9,384 bases of DNA from CAZKEG01 sp964601575 (GTDB taxonomy: Bacteria > Desulfobacterota > Thermodesulfobacteria > Thermodesulfobacteriales > Thermodesulfatatoraceae): contig CAZROA010000025.1 of NCBI GenBank assembly GCA_964601575.1, positions 1 to 9,384 of the forward strand, written 5' to 3'. The position numbers were made by a program, and so were the translations under genes. How positions within the stretch are numbered: position 1 is the stretch's first letter; the number at the start of each line of letters is the position of its first letter. The notes under the pieces are model-generated. The model saw only the letters and a program-made list of their open reading frames with translations. It was not told the origin of the DNA and made no database searches. Shown one piece after another: positions 1 through 5,767 of the stretch.

Positions 1-180
1 TTGGCCGCCTTAGAGCAAGGTTCCATAGAAGAGGCGGAGGCCACTTTTCGCGAGGCGCAAAGCATCATCCAACGTGCGGTCACCAAGGGGACGCTTCACT
101 GGCGCACGGCGGCCCGAAAGATCTCTCGTCTCTCCGCCAAACTAAACGCCAAAAAGGCCGCCCAACAGGAGGCCGCTTAG
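1..180 (+). CDS. rpsT: 30S ribosomal protein S20, C-terminal part
   Basis: This is the last 59 codons of an open frame that enters from the left edge and ends with TAG. S20 is a primary 16S rRNA-binding protein of the small subunit, made of long alpha helices. The visible part has the typical S20 C-terminal pattern: an Ala/Glu-rich helix, then a stretch like 'IIQRAVTKGTLH', then a basic Ala/Lys/Arg helix 'RTAARKISRLSAKLN' and an Ala-rich tail. Intact S20 is usually about 85-90 residues, so roughly the first third lies outside the window. The next gene is a tRNA 41 bases downstream on the same strand, and no clear hairpin terminator separates them, so the two could share a transcript. Confidence 0.88.
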   Translation: MAALEQGSIEEAEATFREAQSIIQRAVTKGTLHWRTAARKISRLSAKLNAKKAAQQEAA

Positions 181-221
181 TTGACCGAGAAGGCCTTGCC
201 CGTTAACTTTAACTCTGCGGT

Positions 222-297
222 GGGGATGTAGCTCAGTTGGGAGAGCGCCACGTTCGCAACGTGGAGGCCGGGGGTTCGAATCCCCCCATCTCCACCA
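222..297 (+). tRNA. tRNA-Ala, anticodon CGC
   Basis: A complete 76-base cloverleaf with the 3' CCA encoded. The acceptor stem GGGGATG pairs with CATCTCC and contains the G3-U70 wobble pair that is the main identity element for alanyl-tRNA synthetase. The D arm is GCTCAGTTGGGAGAGC. The anticodon stem CCACG/CGTGG holds the loop TTCGCAA, with anticodon CGC at 255-257 reading codon GCG. The T arm GGGGG-TTCGAAT-CCCCC is canonical. A T-rich tract follows the CCA and may help end the transcript. Confidence 0.97.
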
Positions 298-352
298 GTT
301 TCTATTTTTAATTTCCTTCCAAAAACTCACTATCCTTTGAAAAATTCAGATT

Positions 353-393
353 ATTTCTGATTGCTTTTTTAGCAAAAATAGATTATCAGAAAT
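353..393 (+). promoter_or_regulatory. Inverted repeats and candidate promoter region of the ATPase gene
   Basis: The 126-base gap between the tRNA and the ATPase gene is strongly AT-rich. It holds a perfect 9-bp inverted repeat, ATTTCTGAT (353-361) and ATCAGAAAT (385-393). Nested in it is a 5-bp hairpin, TTGCT/AGCAA (361-365/371-375), around a T5 loop. A further short palindrome, TCAGA...TCTGA, lies at 346-360. Just downstream, GATAAT (395-400) matches a sigma-70 -10 hexamer at 5 of 6 positions and would leave a short leader carrying the Shine-Dalgarno GGAG (416-419). No good -35 box is visible. An operator overlapping the promoter is one reading. The hairpin could also be a weak terminator after the tRNA. 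Confidence 0.35.
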
Positions 394-423
394 TGATAAT
401 TTTTAAGAGATAAATGGAGCCAC

Positions 424-1605
424 ATGACCAATCCCTTTGTCATTCAGCGACCTATTCGATATGGCGAACCCTTTTGTAACCGTAAGGCAGAAAAAGAATG
501 GCTCCTAAAGCGCATCCTCGGCGCAGAGGCTGTGTTCTTATACAGCCTCAGACGTTATGGAAAGACTTCCCTCGTAAACCAAGTCTCCGGGGTACTTGCC
601 TCCCTGGGCTGGGAGACGATTTTTGTCGATCTCACCAACGTGCGCAAACTCGAAGAACTGGCCTTGATTTTAAAAAAGGCCCTTGAAAAGGTCTATTCTA
701 GCTTTTGGGAGCGGCTAAAGGGGCTGGCACAGAAGAGCCCTAAAATGGTCCTTGAAATGGACCCTCTCACCGGAAAGACTAGCCTTTCCTTAAAATTTGA
801 AGAAAAGACCACAAATATCTTTACTTTGGAGACTTTGCTTGAAAGATACTTGGAATTACCGAAGCATATTGACCGCTTTCTCCTTTTAGTCATCGACGAG
901 TTCCAGGAGATCCGGCAGTTTTCCCCTGACGGAGCCGTCGAGGGCACCTTTCGCAAGGTCTTTCAGAGGCGGGACGAAGGTTTAGTGCCGCTTTTTCTTG
1001 GTTCGCGAAGGCGGATCTTGAAAGACATGTTCGAGAGCGAGAAGGCCCCGTTTTATAAGGGCGCTTCGCCACTTGAGCTGCACGAGATCCCGCAAGAGGA
1101 CTATGTAGTCTTTGTAAGAGAAGAGTTTCGTAAGACCCTCCACTTTCCCGTGCCAGAAAAGCTGCTAGCGAAAGTTTGGGAACTCTTTGGCGGGCATCCC
1201 TATCTCGGACAAAAATTTGCCGCCAGACTCTGGACCGCCATCCTTCTGAATAAAAAAGTTGTCCTCAAGGACCTAGCCATCCAGCTTTGCGTAGAGATCA
1301 TCGAAGAAGAAAAGCAACTCTACAGCCTGCAGAACAAGAAGTTCCCGGTCTATGTGCTTGATCTTTTTGAGTCGATCGCGGAAAACGAGCCAGTCAAACG
1401 CCCCTTTAGCAAGGAATTTTTAAAAAACACCGGCCTGGTAACCACTGAAGTTCAGCGGGGCTTAAGGCTCCTTGAGGAACAAGATAAGGTGGTCAAGACC
1501 CAAGAAGGGTGGCGGGTGGTAGACCCTTCGGAAAGACTCTGGCTCCGGTTTCGGCTCTACTCCGAAGAAGAGGTAGCAGCCTGGCTTGAAGGGTTCTTTT
1601 CGTAA
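424..1605 (+). CDS. Archaeal-type (STAND/AAA) ATPase with C-terminal winged helix
   Basis: A 393-residue P-loop ATPase resembling the ATPase_2 ('archaeal ATPase') family. Walker A is SLRRYGKTSL (41-50), the usual 'PRRxGKTSL' form of this family with Ser in place of the first Gly. Walker B is LLLVIDEF (153-160), with D158/E159. A sensor-like LFLGSRR sits at 190-196 and the family-typical 'FGGHPYLGQ' at 255-263. Residues about 306-367 look like a winged helix, followed by 'VDPSERLWLRF', the usual end of these proteins. The ATG has a good Shine-Dalgarno (GGAG, 4-base spacer). The family's cellular role is poorly defined; it belongs to the STAND group of signalling switches. The gene stands alone directly behind a tRNA gene, and its 3' end overlaps the convergent permease gene by 49 bp. 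Function beyond ATP-dependent switching is not visible. Confidence 0.85.
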   Translation: MTNPFVIQRPIRYGEPFCNRKAEKEWLLKRILGAEAVFLYSLRRYGKTSLVNQVSGVLASLGWETIFVDLTNVRKLEELALILKKALEKVYSSFWERLKGLAQKSPKMVLEMDPLTGKTSLSLKFEEKTTNIFTLETLLERYLELPKHIDRFLLLVIDEFQEIRQFSPDGAVEGTFRKVFQRRDEGLVPLFLGSRRRILKDMFESEKAPFYKGASPLELHEIPQEDYVVFVREEFRKTLHFPVPEKLLAKVWELFGGHPYLGQKFAARLWTAILLNKKVVLKDLAIQLCVEIIEEEKQLYSLQNKKFPVYVLDLFESIAENEPVKRPFSKEFLKNTGLVTTEVQRGLRLLEEQDKVVKTQEGWRVVDPSERLWLRFRLYSEEEVAAWLEGFFS

Positions 1606-2816
1606 TCAAGGGCCTTAAGCACCCAGGGGATAAGGACAAAGGCCGGGAGGGCGGCCAGAAAAGTATAGAAAAAGAAGGCCGCGTAACCAAAACGGCTGGC
1701 CCCAAAGCCTCCAAGGGCCCCGGAGATAGAGCGGCTAAAGCTAAAGAGGGTGGCCAGAAGCGCATACTGACTGGCGCTCATCTCTCGCCGGCAAAGCCGC
1801 ATGAGAAAGGCGAGAAAGGCCGCGGTGCCAAGCCCTCCGGTAAAGCTCTCAAGAAGAGAGGCTCCGTAGACGGAAAGGCGCGGGCTTTCGGGGAGCGCGG
1901 CATAGGCATAGCCTAGATTGGAAAGGGCTTGGGCCGCTCCCAGGGTCCAAAGGGCTCGTCCTAAGCCAAGAAGCCCGGTGAGCCAACCACCGACAAGTGA
2001 ACCCACGATGCTAGCCACTGTGCCCAAGGTGCCGGAGATAAGGCCGATTTCTGCTCGACTAAAGCCACGATCTACCCAGAATGGGTAGATCATAGAGCCC
2101 ATCATGGCGTCACCCACCTTGAAGAGCAACACAAAGGGAATCACCGCCCATATATAGGGCCTGGTAAGTAGATCTCTTAGCGGAGTGAGATATTGGCTTA
2201 AAAAGCTGATCTCTTTCTTAGGGCTTGGGTACTTGGTATCAGGCAGAATGAGGATCGCAGCCAGCAAGGCCACGAAGATCACCGCTAAGGCGAGGAAAGC
2301 TGGTTTAAAGCCTGAGAATTGACTCAAGGCCACCAGCCCGCCGCCTGAGCCGATAAGGGCTACCCGGTAGGCTGAGACACGCACCCCGTTCCCTGGTCCA
2401 AGCTCGTGTTCTTCAAGGAGCTCAATGGTGTAGCCGTCAACGGCAATGTCCAAGGTGGCCGAGCAAAAGGCCATGAGGAAGATGAGCCCAAGATAGGCCC
2501 CACCTCCTGGAGGGACAAGACTTACCGCCAAAACCGTGGTTGCCAGGCCTATAAGGGCCCCGGCCATCCAATGGTACTTATAGCCGTAACGATCGACCAA
2601 AGGGGCCCAGAGGGGTTTCAAGCTCCAGGCCAACCCAGCCAAGGAAAGGAGGCCGATCTTGACCAAGTCTAGACCGTTTGTCCGCAAGTAGACCGGAAGG
2701 CTCACGTAAATAAAGCCAAAAGGAAGCCCTTCGGCAAAATAAAGCAGGGCTACCAGGGCTAACTTCCGTTTCGTAGCCCTTGGGAGGTCAGAGAGGATAT
2801 GATATTTTTTATTCAT
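1557..2816 (-). CDS. AmpG-like MFS permease (muropeptide transporter family)
   Basis: A 419-residue polytopic inner-membrane protein with about 12 hydrophobic segments, the usual major facilitator length. AmpG-like features are 'LLYFAEGLPFGF' (24-35) in the first helix, 'SLKPLWAPLVDRYG' (65-78) ending helix 2, 'ATLDIAVDGYTIELL' (120-134), and 'FKVGDAMMGSMIYPFW' (232-247) beginning the second half. AmpG imports GlcNAc-anhydroMurNAc peptides by proton symport for cell-wall recycling; related members (AT-1/SLC33) carry acetyl-CoA, so the substrate here is an inference. I chose ATG at 2816. An in-frame TTG at 2840 would add eight residues. Neither has a Shine-Dalgarno. The start codon overlaps that of the divergent gene, and the 3' end runs 49 bp into the ATPase gene. 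Confidence 0.82.
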   Translation of the reverse strand: MNKKYHILSDLPRATKRKLALVALLYFAEGLPFGFIYVSLPVYLRTNGLDLVKIGLLSLAGLAWSLKPLWAPLVDRYGYKYHWMAGALIGLATTVLAVSLVPPGGGAYLGLIFLMAFCSATLDIAVDGYTIELLEEHELGPGNGVRVSAYRVALIGSGGGLVALSQFSGFKPAFLALAVIFVALLAAILILPDTKYPSPKKEISFLSQYLTPLRDLLTRPYIWAVIPFVLLFKVGDAMMGSMIYPFWVDRGFSRAEIGLISGTLGTVASIVGSLVGGWLTGLLGLGRALWTLGAAQALSNLGYAYAALPESPRLSVYGASLLESFTGGLGTAAFLAFLMRLCRREMSASQYALLATLFSFSRSISGALGGFGASRFGYAAFFFYTFLAALPAFVLIPWVLKALDYEKNPSSQAATSSSE

Positions 2817-3498
2817 GGCTAGGATGTTTTTGGCCGCCAAGTGGGTAGTTGAGGCTTTGGATCGTTATCATCACCGTCCTCCGCGGGCTACCATCATGGG
2901 TAAGCGCATCATTTTCCCCAATTATCATTATTTGGCTGCGCTTCTTCACATCTATACCGGCACCTTTAATCTTCAGCAAATAGCCGATCTCTCTGATCTT
3001 CCAGTCGAAGAACTAAAGTTCCAGCGCCAACAACTGGACTTCATGACCTTGGTTGATTATTTAAAGACCAAGTTTTCCGAATGGTACCGTGAGACTTTAT
3101 TGCTCCGAGATTACAGTGTTTCGGAATACGCGGAGATCGCCTGGGAATACACCAAGCTTGATGAAATGGTCCAGTCCCAAATCAAGATCCCCCTTCTTGA
3201 TCGCCTGAAGCATCTGATGCATGCCGGCCAAAGCTGTCTGGAAAGAGGAGTCGAGCTAGACACCTATGATCGAAACATCTTTCGGCGTTTGATTCAGTTT
3301 TTTATGTTGGCTGAGTCGTTAAAACCTACCTTGAGCAGTCGGTTGGTAAAGGGCAAGGCCTTTCCCGTGGCCGAAAAGAGTCTGCCGGCTAAGGATATTT
3401 CAGACCTCAAGGCTTGGTCTCCTGAACGACTTGATGCCAAAGAATTGATGGAAACCTTGGTGCGTGAGATCCGCGAAGGGACCAGGGCCTTTCTTTAG
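2815..3498 (+). CDS. Unrecognised protein encoded upstream of nth
   Basis: A 227-residue soluble, mostly helical protein that I do not recognise. Residues about 50-76 (GTFNLQQIADLSDLPVEELK and following) look like a helix-turn-helix of the kind that reads 'x-x-IAxLSxLPxEEL'. The middle (100-170) is charged helices with 'LLDRLKHLMHAG'. The C-terminus (180-227) is Pro/Lys-rich, then another helix. There is no signal peptide and no membrane segment. The start is uncertain: ATG 2815 and ATG 2824 both lack a Shine-Dalgarno, and ATG 2896 is a further candidate. Codon choice looks coding from 2815 onward. TATGAT (2798-2803) could be a -10 box giving an almost leaderless message. The stop lies 9 bases before the nth start, and the nth Shine-Dalgarno overlaps it, so the two genes are probably translated together. 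A nucleic-acid-binding or repair-linked role is only a guess from context. Confidence 0.75.
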   Translation: MARMFLAAKWVVEALDRYHHRPPRATIMGKRIIFPNYHYLAALLHIYTGTFNLQQIADLSDLPVEELKFQRQQLDFMTLVDYLKTKFSEWYRETLLLRDYSVSEYAEIAWEYTKLDEMVQSQIKIPLLDRLKHLMHAGQSCLERGVELDTYDRNIFRRLIQFFMLAESLKPTLSSRLVKGKAFPVAEKSLPAKDISDLKAWSPERLDAKELMETLVREIREGTRAFL

Positions 3499-3507
3499 GG
3501 GGCGACC

Positions 3508-4194
3508 TTGCCTAAGAAACGTTCTTCTCAAAAAGGATATCAACCACCAGAACTTCCTCCCGAAGAGCGCGAAAGGCTTTTAAAAATCGTTGAAATCCTT
3601 AAACAAACCTATCCCGAGGCCAAGATAGCCCTTAAATTTTCTAATCCCCTGGAGCTTTTAGTCGCTACCATCCTTTCGGCTCAGTGTACCGATGAACGGG
3701 TCAACCAGGTCACGGCCTCATTATTCAAAAAATATCGTACAGCTAAGGATTACGCCGAAGCTAATCTTGAAGAACTGGCTGAAGATATTCGGCCCACCGG
3801 CTTCTTTCAGCAAAAGGCCAAATATCTTAAAGAAGCAGCCCGCCTTATCGTAGACAAGTTTGGGGGCGAGGTCCCGCGCACCATGGAAGAGATGCTTGAG
3901 CTCCCAGGGGTAGCGCGGAAGACGGCCAATATTGTCTTGGCCAATGCTTATGGAATTGTAGAGGGCATTCCGGTTGATACCCACGTCCGTCGTTTGGCCC
4001 AGCGCTTAGGGTTTACTCAACAGAAAGATCCAAAAAAGATCGAAAAAGACCTGATGGCCATCCTCCCCCGGGAAGACTGGGCCGTAATGCCCTATGTCTT
4101 TCAGGCCCATGGCCGTACGATCTGCAAGGCCAAAAAACCCCTTTGCGGAAAATGCCCTGTAGCCTCCCTTTGCCCTTCTCGCGAAAAGGTCTGA
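3508..4194 (+). CDS. nth: Endonuclease III (bifunctional DNA glycosylase/AP lyase)
   Basis: A 228-residue base-excision repair enzyme that removes oxidised pyrimidines and cleaves the abasic site. The helix-hairpin-helix 'ELPGVARKTANIVL' (131-144) carries the catalytic lysine K138. The catalytic aspartate is D157 in 'VDTHVRRL'. The [4Fe-4S] cluster ligands C206, C213, C216 and C222 fit C-x6-C-x2-C-x5-C exactly. 'LVATILSAQCTDERVN' (51-66) is the conserved N-terminal helix region. The length is close to the usual ~210 residues, with a short basic N-terminal extension. The start is TTG at 3508, supported by AGGGGG (3497-3502) five bases upstream; this Shine-Dalgarno overlaps the stop of the preceding gene. 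The stop is only 2 bp from the convergent HEPN-like gene. All key residues are present. Confidence 0.96.
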   Translation: MPKKRSSQKGYQPPELPPEERERLLKIVEILKQTYPEAKIALKFSNPLELLVATILSAQCTDERVNQVTASLFKKYRTAKDYAEANLEELAEDIRPTGFFQQKAKYLKEAARLIVDKFGGEVPRTMEEMLELPGVARKTANIVLANAYGIVEGIPVDTHVRRLAQRLGFTQQKDPKKIEKDLMAILPREDWAVMPYVFQAHGRTICKAKKPLCGKCPVASLCPSREKV

Positions 4195-4196
4195 GT

Positions 4197-4610
4197 TTAT
4201 AAGATAAAAGGCTTTTTCTTGGGTGTTTCTGGTGGGCCGGTGATAGGCTCAAGCACTTCGCGGGTGCGACGGACAACAAAGCGGGCTAGGTCAACGGCCT
4301 CTTTCGCCGTTTCAAAATCCGGTTTCTCTGCGGAGATTTCCTTTACTCGCTCCCAAGAACGCTTGATTTCTTTGGCCAGCCAAGGCTCGACCGCCCGATC
4401 AAATTGAGAGAGGATCTTTTCCAGAGGGGGTTTTTCTTTTGGGGCCTCAAACTCGACAATGGCCCACAAAGCCCGACAGGCTCGCTCTATGGCCTCTTTG
4501 GCCCGGGCTAGGGCGGCCAAGAGGTCTCTTTGTTTAAGGGCCCCTTCTGCCGCCCGAAGCTGTTCTTCGGCGTAGCGATAATATGTCTTGGCCCGAATGA
4601 AATAAGGCAT
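4197..4610 (-). CDS. HEPN-like small helical protein
   Basis: A 137-residue all-helical protein resembling the HEPN fold. Its N-terminal helix pair (8-50: 'YRYAEEQLRAAEGAL', then 'AALARAKEAIERACRAL') matches the 'AEexLexAe...A...aqqAiErAlkAL' pattern of that family. A Pro-rich turn with 'PPLEKILSQF' (61-70) and a helix 'TAKEAVDLARFVVRRTREVL' (101-120) follow. HEPN ribonucleases carry R-x4-6-H; here the corresponding helix has RRTRE and no histidine, so this is probably not an active HEPN nuclease. The tail (124-137) is Pro/Lys-rich. I start it at ATG 4610; the frame is open upstream to 4685, but ATG 4610 lies 2 bases after the stop of the 68-aa gene, as in a coupled operon. Function unknown; the fold call is by pattern only. 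Confidence 0.6.
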   Translation of the reverse strand: MPYFIRAKTYYRYAEEQLRAAEGALKQRDLLAALARAKEAIERACRALWAIVEFEAPKEKPPLEKILSQFDRAVEPWLAKEIKRSWERVKEISAEKPDFETAKEAVDLARFVVRRTREVLEPITGPPETPKKKPFIL

Positions 4611-4612
4611 TT

Positions 4613-4819
4613 CTAGTTGGGTTCTTCTTCCCCTTGCCAGCGCCGATAAAAGTGTTCGGTCAGTTTTTGATCGGCTATTTCGCACGTTTCAAAGAGTACT
4701 TCCAGCATATCTAACATTTCGGCCTGGCCATCAGCTGGTCTCTGATCAAAATCTTCGAAAAAGGCCCCGCTTTCAATATATTCTTTAAATTGTTGCAGTT
4801 TTTTGAGGGTAAGCATCAT
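4613..4819 (-). CDS. Small protein of unknown function (68 aa) following efp
   Basis: A 68-residue acidic, helical protein that I do not recognise. It starts LTLKKLQQFKEYIESGAFF (about 3-21), passes through a polar turn (DQRPADGQ, 25-32), and forms a second amphipathic helix (33-60: 'AEMLDMLEVLFETCEIADQKL'), ending in 'GEEEPN'. Its ATG overlaps the efp stop as ATGA, with AAAGG about five bases upstream, which argues strongly for real, coupled translation. A second ATG follows immediately (4816). The next gene, HEPN-like, begins 2 bases after its stop. A two-gene module with the HEPN-like protein, for example small partner plus helical protein, is possible but unproven. Confidence 0.7.
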   Translation of the reverse strand: MMLTLKKLQQFKEYIESGAFFEDFDQRPADGQAEMLDMLEVLFETCEIADQKLTEHFYRRWQGEEEPN

Positions 4820-5379
4820 TCCGCCCTTTCAATGTAGGTCCCGGTTCGCGTGTCAACGCGAATGACATCGCCCTCGTTAATAAAAAGCGGTACCTTAATG
4901 ACCGCCCCGGTTTCGAGCTTGGCCGGCTTAGAACCACCGGAGACCGTATCTCCGCGGACACCGGGCTCGGTTTCCACCACCTTGAGCTCCACGGTGATGG
5001 GAAGCTCAACCCCAATAGGTTTCCCTTGGTAATAAAGGACCTTGACCGTAATGTTTTCCTGGAGATATTTCCAGGCCTCCCCTAGCTGGTCTTTGTCAAG
5101 ATAGACCTGATCGTAATCTTCCATATCCATGAAGACGTAACGGTCTCCCTCGGCATAGAGGTATTGCATCTCCTTTTCTTCGAGATCCGGACGCTCGAAT
5201 TTTTCTCCAGAGCGGAAGTTCACCTCCAACACTCGGCCAGTGATAAGGTCCCGCAGGCGGGTCCTTACCGTGGCCTGGCCTTTGGCCACCTTGGAATGTT
5301 GGTATTCAAGCACTTCGTAGGGCTTTCCGTCCCACTCGATCTTCAGCCCACGCCTGAAATCAGAAGTGGAGTAAGACAT
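4816..5379 (-). CDS. efp: Translation elongation factor P
   Basis: A 187-residue EF-P, the tRNA-shaped factor that enters the ribosomal E site and relieves stalling at consecutive prolines. The KOW-like domain I (3-62) begins 'STSDFRRGLKIEWDGKPYEV', and its tip loop is 'HSKVAKGQ' (28-35); K33 aligns with the modified Lys34 of E. coli. OB domain II spans roughly 68-125 and domain III 130-187. Domain III carries the EF-P signature 'ETEPGVRGDTVSGGSKPA' (136-153) and 'VDTRTGTYIERAE' at the end. The start ATG has a strong Shine-Dalgarno, AGGAGG, five bases upstream. The gene sits 28 bases after ftsB and overlaps the next small gene by ATGA. In the loop, the Pro-Gly that precedes the E. coli lysine is Val-Ala, so the modification system, if any, cannot be predicted from this window. 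Confidence 0.97.
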   Translation of the reverse strand: MSYSTSDFRRGLKIEWDGKPYEVLEYQHSKVAKGQATVRTRLRDLITGRVLEVNFRSGEKFERPDLEEKEMQYLYAEGDRYVFMDMEDYDQVYLDKDQLGEAWKYLQENITVKVLYYQGKPIGVELPITVELKVVETEPGVRGDTVSGGSKPAKLETGAVIKVPLFINEGDVIRVDTRTGTYIERAE

Positions 5380-5407
5380 CTCTTCCTCCTCGGTTTTCTA
5401 GCTTTTC

Positions 5408-5728
5408 TTATCTCTTTTCAAAGATAATGAGCCGTTCGTCGGCCTTTATCAAGCCGTATTTTTGGCGGGCGACATCTTCATAGGCCGAAGGGTCGCTCTT
5501 TAGGCGAGCTATCTTTTTCGAAAGAATCTCATTCGTCAAGAGGAGATCTTCTTTTTGGAGGGTAAGTTTCTGGGCCTTATGTCTTAAATATAAATGTAAG
5601 CCAGCCCCGCTCAAAAAAAAGACAATAATCAAGAAACTAAGTAAAACCAAACGAAGGGTAAAAGCCTCCTTTTTGGGCCGTACTCTCCGTCGCGCTCTGC
5701 GTGAACCAACTAAAGTGTCAACAATCAT
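5408..5728 (-). CDS. ftsB: FtsB/DivIC-family septum formation initiator protein
   Basis: A 106-residue bitopic membrane protein of the divisome. It has a basic cytoplasmic N-terminus (RRARRRVRPKK, 10-20), one membrane segment (about 25-48, 'LVLLSFLIIVFFLSGAGL'), and a periplasmic coiled coil (49-78, 'KAQKLTLQKEDLLLTNEIL'). The family ending is 'DPSAYEDVARQKYGLIKADE' (79-98). FtsB and DivIC pair with FtsL through this coiled coil and control septal wall synthesis. The N-terminal cytoplasmic part is longer than in E. coli FtsB and more like DivIC. ATG 5728 is the only ATG before the membrane segment but has no Shine-Dalgarno; it lies 6 bases beyond the rpoD terminator hairpin. An internal AAGGAGG (around 5665-5671) precedes a TTG at 5650 by about 14 bases, which is rather far. 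Confidence 0.87.
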   Translation of the reverse strand: MIVDTLVGSRRARRRVRPKKEAFTLRLVLLSFLIIVFFLSGAGLHLYLRHKAQKLTLQKEDLLLTNEILSKKIARLKSDPSAYEDVARQKYGLIKADERLIIFEKR

Positions 5729-5734
5729 GTTCTA

Positions 5735-5767
5735 AAAGAAGAGGCGGCATAAAGCCGCCTCTTCTTT
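5735..5767 (-). terminator. Intrinsic terminator of rpoD
   Basis: A perfect 14-bp inverted repeat, AAAGAAGAGGCGGC (5735-5748) and GCCGCCTCTTCTTT (5754-5767), with a 5-base loop. On the minus strand it begins at the base right after the rpoD stop TAG. Its 3' arm ends in TTCTTTT, giving a GC-rich stem and U-rich tail. The stem has A-rich and T-rich ends, so it could also work in the other direction. The ftsB start codon lies 6 bases beyond it, leaving almost no room for a separate ftsB promoter or Shine-Dalgarno. Confidence 0.85.

Noticed and set aside
142..330. A minus-strand open frame reading GDSNPRPPRCERGALPTELH
   Set aside because: It is the antisense of the tRNA-Ala gene; this peptide string is a well-known spurious translation of tRNA sequence.
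2817..2840. TTG at 2840 as the start of the AmpG-like permease
   Set aside because: It has no Shine-Dalgarno and adds only eight residues; ATG 2816 is the simpler choice, though not proven.
4611..4685. A longer N-terminus for the HEPN-like protein starting at 4685
   Set aside because: The extra 25 residues overlap the 68-aa gene in another frame and are Arg/Ser-rich without family resemblance; ATG 4610, two bases after the upstream stop, fits better.
5735..5767. The perfect inverted repeat as a mobile-element end or REP-like repeat
   Set aside because: It is a single copy in the window, directly after rpoD, with terminator geometry.
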